Below are positions 10,721 to 19,316 of a DNA stretch of 64,000 nucleotides, piece by piece. Every line of letters begins with the position of its first letter. Position 1 is the first letter of the stretch. Position numbers and translations under genes: made by a program. The notes below the pieces were generated by a model, which saw nothing but the letters and a program-made list of their open reading frames with translations, did not search any database and was not told the DNA's origin. Source of the stretch: Chrysogorgia sp. JL179-B06 (Eukaryota; Cnidaria; Anthozoa; Scleralcyonacea; Chrysogorgiidae); NCBI GenBank assembly GCA_035772405.1, contig JAYKKM010000157.1, positions 186,001 to 250,000 on the forward strand, given 5' to 3'.

Positions 10721-12651
10721 GTCTTCCTTGGTGAAATACCTATGGTGCGAGACTTAACATCGTTACAGAAGCTCTCTCGGGTACGAAATGACCGAGTTGC
10801 ATGACTTACCGCATCTTACCTTTGCTTCGCTTTTCTTTCCTTTGCTGTCATTTCTTTTGTCATCCTCTCATTTATTTCATTTCCATTTTTCTCTCATATC
10901 TTTCGTTTCCTTCCCTACCCTTTTCTTTCCATTCCTTCCCTTTTCTTTCCATTCCTTCCCTTTCTATCCTTTTCTTCCTTTTCCTTCCCTTCTCTTTTCC
11001 TTCCCTTCCTTTCTTTTCCTTTCTTCCCTTTCGTTTCCTTCCTTTTCCTTCCATTCCATTCTCTTCCCTACCCTTTCCTTCTGTTCCCTTCCAATCTCTT
11101 TTCTTATCTCTTCCCTTCACTTCTCTTCACTTCTCTTCTCTCCCCTTGCCGTGCCTTCCTTTCCCTTCCCTTCTCTTTCCCTTTTCACCACTTTCCTTAA
11201 CATGTCTTTATCTTCAGGACAAAGACCTAACGTCAATGCTTGTATTCTTACTGGCATTGGATGGCGGGTTACATCCTACAGCCAGTCAAGTCTTGGGCCA
11301 TCCGTTCTTTAATGGTACTAGTTCATCTCTCAAAGATGAGACGATAGAGGATCATGCTGAACGAAATGAACAGGAGGAGAAAGATGAGATGATAGAGGAT
11401 CATGCTGAACGAAATGAACAGGAGGAGAAAGATGAGATGATAGAGGAACATGCTGAACGAAATGAACAGGAGGAGAAAGATGAGATGATAGAGGATCATG
11501 CTGAACGAAATGAACAGGAGGAGAAAGATGAGATGATAGAGGATCATGCTGAACGAAATGAACAGGAGGAGAAAGATAAGATGATAGAGGAACATGCTGA
11601 ACGAAATGAACAGGAGGAGAAAGATGAGATGATAGAGGATCATGCTGAACGAAATGAACAGGAGGAGAAAGATGAGATGATAGAGGATCATGCTGAACGA
11701 AATGAACAAGAGGAGAAAGATGAGATGATAGAGGATCATGCTGAACGAAATGAACAGGAGGAGAAAGATAAGATGATAGAGGATCATGCTGAACGAAATG
11801 AACACGAGGAGAAAGGCAGCGAAACAACAGAAGAAAAAGAGGGACGAAAGATGAATGAACAAGAAGAAGGACAAATGAATGAACAAGAAGAAGGACAAAT
11901 GAATGAACAAGAAGAAGGACAAATGAATGAACAAGAAGAAGGACAAATGAATGAACAAGAAGAAGGACAAATGAATGAACAAGAAGGACAAATGAATGAA
12001 CAAGAAGAAGGACAAATGAATGAGCAAGAAGAAGGACAAATGAATGAACAAGAAGAAGGACAAATGAATGGACAAGAAGAAGGACAAATGAATGAACAAG
12101 AAGAAGGACAAATGAATGAACAAGAAGGACAAATGAATGGACAAGAAGAAGGAGAAATGAATGGACAAGAAGAAGGACAAATGAATGAACAAGAAGAAGG
12201 GCTAATAAATGGACAAGAAGAAGGACAAATGAATGGACAAGAAGGAGAAATGAATGAACAAGAAGAAGGACAAATGAATGAACAAGAAGAAGGGCTAATA
12301 AACGAACAAGAAGAAGAAGGTCAAATGAATGGACAAGAAGGAGAAATGAATGGACAAGAAAAAAGACAAATGATTGGACAGGAAAAAGAAACCAATAAAG
12401 TTGATGTACCAGGTGAAAATAAAGAAGAAATGAAAGATGAAGGCGAAAAAGTGAAACCTGTGATGGAAGAAAAGCAGCCAGCAATGACGGTGCTTACGAC
12501 GCCAGACGAAAAACCTGCGTCAGAAAAAGAAGAGTACGATAAGAAACCAACAGAAATTGTGGATGACAAGGAAATTAATAACAAAAGAGAAGGTGAAGAA
12601 CAGTGCGATATTGAGGGATTATCCAATAATGATGGTCAGATCACCGACCAG
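10721..12651 (+). CDS. Kinase C-lobe exons with Glu/Gln tandem-repeat tail (partial gene)
   Basis: Two exons are proposed. Exon 10721-10780 lies between TTGCAG and GTACGA and is 60 nt. Exon 11218-12651 lies between TTATCTTCAG and CAG|GTAATT; reading on instead of splicing gives a stop at 12658. The junction keeps frame. The start of the second exon reads LALDGGLHPTASQVLGHPFF, which resembles subdomain XI of Ser/Thr kinases (usual form: D-P-x-x-R-P-T-A-x-x-x-L-x-H-P-F-F). The usual Arg is His here, so activity is doubtful. After this come ten copies of a 16-residue repeat (core MIEDHAERNEQEEK, 48 bp each) and then about 25 repeats based on GQMNEQEE (24 or 21 bp). The tail from about 12400 is Lys/Glu-rich and non-repetitive. 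The upstream kinase exons are not visible. No family beyond protein kinase is claimed. Confidence 0.55.
10810..11200 (+). repeat. Polypyrimidine tract (TTTCC/CCCTT) in the intron
   Basis: Nearly every base is C or T for about 390 bp, built from cttccc, ctttcc and ttccttcc blocks. It lies in the intron just upstream of the acceptor at 11217. Such tracts can form triplex (H-DNA) structures. The open frames that run through it are compositional. Confidence 0.85.
11332..12370 (+). repeat. In-frame coding minisatellites (48 bp, then 24/21 bp)
   Basis: Two successive tandem arrays lie within the exon: 48-bp units around gaggatcatgctgaacgaaa, then 24-bp units around caaatgaatgaacaagaaga with some 21-bp units. 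Every unit is a multiple of three, so copy-number changes keep the frame. The conserved frame on the plus strand together with the consistently acidic product supports real coding. Confidence 0.85.
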
Positions 12652-12711
12652 GTAATTTGATACTTTCTCCTTGTTATTGTGATTATCGTCGTATCCTGTC
12701 GTATGTTGGCG

Positions 12712-12836
12712 TTGGCCCGGGACCAGTTGCGAAAAATGCAACATCAAGGCCTTCCGGCTGGCATTGAACCCGCAACCCAGCGATGCTGGTGCAGTGCTCT
12801 GATCACTGAGCTACGAAAGCCGTTACTAAGAGCCTA
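12712..12836 (-). repeat. tRNA-derived SINE (family A), minus copy
   Basis: On the minus strand there is an A-box-like tagctcagtgatcagagcac, a B-box-like gggttcaatgcc and then the body gccggaaggccttgatgttg, ending cgcaactggtcccggg. The same head and body occur at 29778-29925 on the plus strand. Followed by a short (TA)n run at 12851. It is not a working tRNA gene, because the acceptor stem is not paired. Confidence 0.75.
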
Positions 12837-12925
12837 ATCACGAGTTCTGTGTATATATATATATATATATACTATAGACGATGTAGTAAAAACCGTTGGA
12901 AGAGTGCTCAATGGAAATCCAGAGC

Positions 12926-13855
12926 ATATTATAGTAAAAATTCAAAGACTCAACAGTTGTGACTAGACATTTTATTACTAGTTAGTTTCGTGCCACACAC
13001 AAATGGTGTAGTACTCTTCAGATAAAATGGTCTAATGACTAAGATGTGATTATACAGAGGATTATATAGCTATCTAAATTAGGAAGTAGGTTAATAAAGT
13101 TCTGAATGTTCATTAGTTAGTTTGAATTTTCAAAAATTTTAACCGTTTGTAATACTATATACATGAATCTATCCACTTGAGATTTGAGTATAATAGATAA
13201 GTGGTTGTCAAAAATAGATGAACAAAAACAGACCGAAAGGCTTATCATAAGATAATTTCAAAACCGCATTAAATTATAAAATTATAAAATTACGTTACAA
13301 AGTCCTCAAGAAAGCTAGACCCTACAGCAATACTTCAAACAGATGCAGCTTATGTTTGTGGGAGAAATATTTCATTATCTGTCAACCTTCTCTGGCCACC
13401 CTGAACAAACGCAACGAACTCGTGTCATCATGTAGACATGCCAATAAATTCCTATTTAGAAACTTTGTAACGTAATTTTATAATTTTATAATTTAATGCC
13501 GTTTTGAAACTATCTTATGATAAGCCTTTCGGTCTGTTTTTGTTCATCTATTTTTGACAACCACTTATCTATTATTGACAACCACTTATCTATTATACTC
13601 AAATATGGATAGATTCATGTATATAGTATTACAAACGGTTAAAATTTTTGAAAATTCAAACTAACTAATGAACATTCAGAACTTTATTAACGTACTTCCT
13701 AATTTAGATAGCTATATAATCCTCTGTGTAATCACATCTTAGTCATTAGACCATTTTATCTGAAGAGTACTACACCATTTGTGTGTGGCACGAAACTAAC
13801 TAGTAATAAAATGTCTAGTCACAACTGTTGAGTCTTTGAATTTTTACTATAATAT
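12926..13855. repeat. 930-bp palindrome with a Penelope fragment in its loop
   Basis: The left arm (about 12926-13305) and right arm (about 13455-13855) are inverse copies; for example ggcttatcataagataattt pairs with aactatcttatgataagcc. The right arm holds a small internal duplication of caaccacttatctattat. The spacer encodes the Penelope-like C-terminus described separately. This is compatible with the inverted pseudo-LTR arrangements reported for Penelope-like elements. Confidence 0.85.
13302..13475 (+). pseudogene. Penelope-like element endonuclease C-terminus (fragment)
   Basis: The frame ends at TAA 13473-13475. It contains RCSLCLWEKYFIIC, then TLNKRNELVSSCRH and KFLFRNF. The pattern C-x2-C-L-x-E-K ... 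L-N-K-R-x-E-L ... C-R-H-x2-K-F is the conserved tail of the GIY-YIG-type endonuclease domain of Penelope-like retroelements (family knowledge). Only about 58 residues survive, with no reverse transcriptase nearby. A similar tail also occurs in some other RT elements, so clade assignment is moderate. Confidence 0.6.
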
Positions 13856-13929
13856 TTGGCAATATTTGGCATTTCACTCGGTTTGGTCTTAAAATGTATG
13901 TATTCCAACACTCGAAATTTTCCTTCTTC

Positions 13930-13934
<5 letters not shown>

Positions 13935-13993
<59 letters not shown>
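13935..13993. repeat. (TA)n microsatellite
   Basis: About 59 bp of uninterrupted TA. It follows ttggtcttaaaatgtatgta and tattccaacactcg, sequence also found before the (TA)n at 30020. Both may therefore be the tail of the same retroelement. Confidence 0.9.
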
Positions 13994-13995
<2 letters not shown>

Positions 13996-14228
13996 GGTGG
14001 TAATACCTTGAGAGTAATTGGGTATAATTGATATTTTACTCGATTAATCCTGCTCAACCAGTGGAACATATTGTGGAACACAAGGCAATAATAATACAAG
14101 CGAAAGAGCATTTCGAACAAAAATCAAATCATCAAGTACCGATACAAGGAAAGAAAGGTTTGATCATGATATTTCCCACAGAAGTTTACAACACATACGA
14201 TAAACAAGATAAAACACATTAAACTTAC

Positions 14229-14347
14229 CGTGAACTCGTTTCCAACTCCAAACTGTCAGCCATGATCATGGCACATGCAAGCAAACTCTCATAATCCCAT
14301 CTCGCAATATAGCCAATAATATCCCTGCACAATACCAAGATCTTGAA
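14229..14347 (-). CDS. Putative internal exon, function unknown
   Basis: On the minus strand a pyrimidine-rich acceptor (CTCCTTTTCAG) precedes 119 nt of open frame that ends at CACG|GTAAGT, a strong donor. The product includes CRDIIGYIARWDYESLLACA and a following MIMADSLELE. It does not resemble any of the transposon proteins in the window. No flanking exon was found. I do not recognise the family; it is reported because both splice sites are good and the composition is protein-like. Confidence 0.35.
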
Positions 14348-15892
14348 CTGAAAAGGAGTAGAGTATGATTATTTGTTTAATCGTTAGACCGTGTTTCATT
14401 TCTTTTATCTTTTAAAATTTTACAGGCGAAAAATCCAGGCAACATTGTTATCTCAGATCAGTTTTCGACTGAGGCGTGAACCAGAGTAATAGATCGAGCA
14501 ACAACTGTCTTGTGTTATATGAATCCTCAGGTTTTTATCTGGAATAATATGGAATTCATGAAGGTTATGGAATTCAAGAGTTAATAGTGGACAGAGATTT
14601 TATTCAAAATATTCGTTTCATGGGAAATTGTACATGCTCTCGACCTATTCTGGTCTAACTTATAAGGCGGTTTTATGAGAGACTATTAGAGAATCTACGA
14701 GCTTTAAAACGAGTCTAACACCTTTTCAACTTTGTATTCTCTTCATACATATATCAAGTTATATTGAGTTTTTCTATTTGAAAATGTTCCAACTTATGAA
14801 TACGTAGCCTGAAAAATGACGAAGTTAAAAACGGCGAAATTGAAAATGGCGAAATAAAGTTAAAAAATGACAAAGTTAAAAAAATGGCGAAGTTGATAAT
14901 GACGAAGTTAAAAATAGGTACGCAACGCGTAGATGTGTCTACTGACATTTGAGTTACAGAGAAATGTGAGATATAAAGTAAGTTCATTGGCTTGTGTCCA
15001 TTCTTTGTGAGTATGTCCGCGAGGCTATAAGAATGGGTGCTGAACTAGAAGATAGTTTCGCGCTAAGTTGTCACAATATACTGCGGAATGAGGCCAAACA
15101 TTTTAAACATATTTGGAAATTGAGTGAATCACTAAATTGAAATAACCAAGCTACAAGTCACTAATATTTATATAAGTTTATTCAAATCATATAGGTTGTA
15201 GGCTAGCATTGGCTGAAATCGTATTTCTTGCACTGTTATATCTACGAAAGTTTAGCGAAGGTGTAGATCATGTTTGAGTTAATTGAGACGCGTTTGTTTA
15301 GGATATAATATGACAAATATGTGCGACGGTAAACATTAATACCTGTACTAGGTTCATAAGTTTCGATATACAATTATTTCGGCTAAAATATTAAGCGATT
15401 TTGAAATTACCTGACAGTATAACTGTTAAATTTAAACCACATGAGCCGACCACTGAAACAGAAAATATAGCGCCTGGCCAAAAATGTCGGTCATTTTGTC
15501 AATCACGCGTGTAGTACGTGTAATTTACACACAAGAACCTGACCAAAATGTTGGTCAGTGGAAACACAATGTCTCTGATAAACAACAAAAGTAGTTCAAT
15601 ACCTATCGTGGACCAAATATTAAGTGAAGGAAGATGCCTGCTCGTGAAGCAACCAAACAATCTCGGCGAACTTTCGCTGTCTTCCGGAATGTGTTCGGCT
15701 GTGACGTAAGTGCCGCAACCAAATAACATTTCGATAACTAAGTGTTTCCTGACTACGTCAGCAGAAACGAAAATGACGTTGTTGAAAATGACGAATTGAA
15801 AATGACAAAGTTGTAAATGTTATAAATACGCATTATAATATGCATTGGACAAGCTCTAAGAAAAATATAGTAAACTAACATATGGGTTAATG
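14348..15892. other. AT-rich intergenic DNA with short degenerate repeats
   Basis: No gene recognised. Clusters of a loose 13-15-bp motif (aaaatgacgaagtt and variants with ggcgaa) occur at about 14805-14916 and again at 15765-15820. The stretch between them is AT-rich and unremarkable. Confidence 0.6.
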
Positions 15893-16420
15893 GGCATTGA
15901 AATAAATATTAAGTTTGTCGTAATGAACTTCTAAAATGATGAGGAATGGTAATTTAGAGCTCTTTCATATCTCACGTTGTTCTTGAGATATTTAGACTTG
16001 TGTGTTATGCAAATGAGTAGCCTATGTGTTAATATATACACTACTGTAGTGAATGTGGGAGAGCTTGGTGTAGGCAGTACATCAATCGAACCAGCACATC
16101 ATTTAACTTTCGCTCTCAATGGTTAGAGCGTCTCACCAGCAATCAGGTTACAGGTTCGATTCCTGTCCGGGACTCATAATAATATTTCTTCTGAGGATAC
16201 GAGCTTGACGATCGTCCAGTGAGTTCGTTCTCAAAGATATATACTTGATTTTCTAAAAATTGTAGAAACATCTTGACGTCATAATATAGGTTATTTTCAT
16301 ATCACAAAAGTCTAAATATCTCAAGAACTACGTGAGATACGACAGAACTCTAAATTACCATTCCTAATAATTTGCGGAGTGCATTTAAATAAGACAAACT
16401 TAATTTTCATTTCATAAGCA
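15893..16420. mobile_element. Fold-back MITE split by a tRNA-like element
   Basis: The arms 15893-16027 and about 16285-16420 are inverse copies sharing aggaatggtaatttagag, ttcttgagatatttagact and ttaagtttgtc. The centre is occupied by the tRNA-like element at 16028-16222. Related ends recur at 17829-17870. Confidence 0.7.
16028..16222 (+). repeat. tRNA-like module with a half 81-bp unit
   Basis: It starts with 40 bp of the 81-bp satellite (ttaatatatacactactgta and gtgggagagcttgg). After gtaggcagtacatcaatcga comes an A-box-like tcaatggttagagcgtctca, a full B box (ggttcgattcc), tcctgtccgggactc and the tail tacgagcttgacgatcgtcc. This is the best-preserved tRNA-like head in the window, with both internal promoter boxes. 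Confidence 0.75.
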
Positions 16421-16426
16421 CTTTAA

Positions 16427-16854
16427 CTCTTTCCTGTCCGGCCCAGCCAATAGGGGTCATAGACGACCCCTAAGTCGTTAATCGAAAAAACACGGCACAC
16501 GGTAACGCAAGATTAAAAATTGATATTCGACAAGCGTCACACGCCAAATTTGATTTGATTTCATAAACAACTCTGCGATTGGTGGCATTTTGAATTTTCG
16601 AGATGCTACGCGGGCGTGCAAGATGGCATTTTCTAGAAAAATGGAAGTTTTTCAACCTGATTTATGATAATTAATGCTAATTTATATTAACATAATGTAT
16701 CTTGTTCGGAAAATTCAAAAGCATTGGTAACAGCCGGTTTATTGGACTTTCAGAAAAGGTATAGGTTTCGCAACAGTTTTGGATATTTCCCGAGATATCA
16801 ATAGAACAAAGAGGTAGTTCAATTTTGGATGTTTTCCAGCCGGACAGGAAAGAG
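16427..16854. mobile_element. piggyBac-like MITE (428 bp) with TTAA duplication
   Basis: It is flanked by TTAA at 16423-16426 and 16855-16858. The TIRs are CTCTTTCCTGTCCGGC and its perfect inverse. An uninterrupted paralogous target, cataggtactttaatgttca, lies at about 17865-17885, with one TTAA. That empty site supports the boundaries. There is no transposase inside. TTAA targeting is typical of piggyBac. Confidence 0.85.
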
Positions 16855-16917
16855 TTAATGTTCATTGAAATTCAGATACAATACATCGTATTTTTAGGAT
16901 GAAAGTATGATTATCTC

Positions 16918-17832
16918 AGTTGCCCCTCCTAGTTCATTGTTTTCTCAGGTGCCCCTCCTAGTTCATTGTTTTCTCAGGTGCCCCTCCTAGTTCATTGTTT
17001 TCTCAGGTGCCCCTCCTAGTTCATTGTTTTCTCATGTGCCCCTCCTAGTTCATTGTTTTATCAGGTGCCCCAGTTCATTGTTTTCTCAGGTGCCCCTCCT
17101 AGTTCATTGTTTTCTCATGTGCCCCTCCTAGTTCATTGTTTTCTCAGGTGCCCCTCCTAGTTCATTGTTCTCTCAGGTGCCCCTCCTAGTTCATTGTTTT
17201 CTCAGGTGCCCCTCCTAGTTCATTGCTTTCTCAGGTGCCCCTCCTAGTTCATTGTTTTCTCAGGTGCCCCTCCTAGTTCATTGTTTTCTCAGGTGCCCCT
17301 CCTAGTTCATTGTTTTCTCAGGTGCCCCTGCTAGTTCATTGTTTTCTCAGGTGCCCCTCCTAGTTCATTGTTTTCTCATGTGCCCCTCCTAGTTCATTGT
17401 TTTCTCAGGTGCCCCTCCTAGTTCATTGTTTTCTCAGGTGCCCCTCCTAGTTCATTGTTTTCTCGGGTGCCCCTCCTAGTTCATTGTTTTCTCAGGTGTC
17501 CCTCCTAGTTCATTGTTTTCTCAGCTGCCCCTCCTAGTTCATTGTATTCTCAGGTGTCCCTCCTAGTTCATTGTTTTCTCAGGTGCCCCTCCTAGTTCAT
17601 TGCTTTCTCAGGTCCCCTCCTAGTTCATTGTTTTCTCAGGTGCACCTCCTAGTTCATTGTTTTCTCAGGTGCCCCTCCTAGTTCATTGTTTTCTCAGGTG
17701 CCCCTCGTAGTTCATTGTTTTCTCAGGTGCCCCTCCTAGTTCATTGTTTTCTCAGGTGCCCCTCCTAGTTCATTGTTTTCTCAGGTGCCCCTCCTAGTTC
17801 ATTATTTTCTCGGGTGCCCCTCCTAGTTCATT
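16918..17832 (+). repeat. 29-bp minisatellite (about 31 units)
   Basis: The unit combines gtgcccctcctagttcattg with ttttctcag. Variation is limited to single substitutions (for example caggtgtccc, catgtgcccc) and rare short units such as the one near 17067. A decayed extra unit occurs at about 17889-17917 beyond a spacer. Confidence 0.97.
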
Positions 17833-17890
17833 TCAATAAGACAAACTTAATTTTCATTTCATAGGTACTTTAATGTTCATTGTAAGATTT
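17829..17890. repeat. Partial fold-back end containing the empty TTAA site
   Basis: Copies aataagacaaacttaatttt and ttcataggtactttaatgtt, matching both flanks of the piggyBac-like MITE at 16427-16854 but without it. Confidence 0.75.
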
Positions 17891-18164
17891 TTCTCGGGTG
17901 CCCATCCTAGTTCATTTTTACTCGTTTCTTTTTGTTATAACGCTTTTTGTACTTTTGAACTTTTCGTGCGTTTCTTAGCTGTTTTACCATCGAAAAGAAA
18001 GTCCAAGCTTCCTGCCTGTGCAAGAAGTACTGTATATGAATAGAATCTAAGTAGCAGTGGATTTCATAATGTCATTTTTGGTTCATTATTCTTCTTACGG
18101 TACATACTGTTGATATTCTGAAAATTTCTGAGTCCCAGATGGGAATCATACCATTGTCAAACTA

Positions 18165-18858
18165 CTATATAGCCCAGCAGTTAAGCCCGACATTTTGCCT
18201 CAATTGTGCGTTTTATGATACAAGCATGATTTTGTGACAACCAAGAAGAAATCTGCGTTGCCTCTATATGAGAAAATCATCAGCACTAGTAACTGTATCT
18301 AATTGCCAAATTTCAAGTTTTTCTTCCAATTTACCTATTAAAGTACTATATTATAAAAAAGTGAAAATTCAAAGTTCACTTTTAGCGAATATCACCCATA
18401 TCATTAGAAAGTTCGCAAAAAACTATATGAAGGACATTCAAGCGGGTAGGACGATTTTCTAAGCCTATTTTGAGTTATTAACGCTCAAAGATGTGGAAAA
18501 TGCCGCAAAATCCTACAAAAATGCTTTTTTATAGTCGGTTTAGCCTTCTTTGACTCTGTGAGCTTGGAAAATCGTACAACCCGTTTGAATGTCCTTCATA
18601 TAGTTTTTTGCGAACTTTCTAATGATGTGGGTGATATTCGCTAAAAGTGAACTTTGAATTTTTTATAAGATAGTATTTTAATAGTACTTTAATAGGTAAA
18701 TTGGAAGAAATACTCGATTTTGTGGCAACCAGGAGGAAATCTGCGTTGCATCTATATCAGAAAATCATCAGAACTAGTAACTCTATCTACTTGCTAAGTT
18801 TCATGCTTGTATCACAAAACGCACAATTCACCTCCTTAACAGCTGGACTAATAAGAAC
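18165..18858. mobile_element. Fold-back MITE, copy 1 (about 690 bp)
   Basis: The long inverted arms run 18165-18460 and 18560-18858. They share caattgtgcgttttatgata (inverse acaaaacgcacaattc), ttcttccaatttacctatta and tatgaaggacattcaa. The short open frames inside are arm sequence. The second copy is at 29115-29752. Confidence 0.8.
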
Positions 18859-18859
18859 T

Positions 18860-19316
18860 TCAACAAATTACAAATACCAAGCTGCAATTTCATAATATAA
18901 ACCACAATTGCTGGTCGTTATACTTTTTGGCTGACGTTTCATATAAGTATCCCAAATTCAAAACTATTAGTCCTAACCCCAAACCTAACTTACGATAATT
19001 CTTTATTTTAGAAATAACAGCTGATTTTAATTTCGAATTTTCCTACCGATCGTCTATGTGACGTCATTTCGGTATTTATATGAAACTTCACCCAACTTTT
19101 TGGTTTAGTCTGGTTAGCAAGATATTGAGTGAGAAAACTACATGTGTTATACATCAAATATTTATTTAAAAAAAGCAATTTATTGAAGTAATATAGAAAT
19201 GTTTGGTCATGGTCAGTCAATTTCTATTTGTTTGGTCTGGAAGATGAATTTCTTTCATTTCATCCTCTGCTATTGTTTGGTCTTGTCATGACTCATCAAC
19301 TTTGCTTCATCATTGA
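18860..19316. other. Intergenic DNA downstream of the Roco-Death gene
   Basis: No gene seen. AT-rich, with the short sequence cctaaccccaaacctaactt also found near 27975. It includes the 3' flank of the minus-strand gene that ends at 19317. The hexamer ATTAAA does not stand out, so no poly(A) signal is called. Confidence 0.5.

Noticed and set aside
11323..12484. Minus-strand Phe/Leu/His-rich frames opposite the Glu/Gln repeats
   Set aside because: These are the antisense of the acidic coding repeats. The plus strand has the kinase-like start, splice sites and charged composition.
16918..17832. Possible CRISPR-like array
   Set aside because: The 29-bp unit repeats without unique spacers, and the window is eukaryotic.
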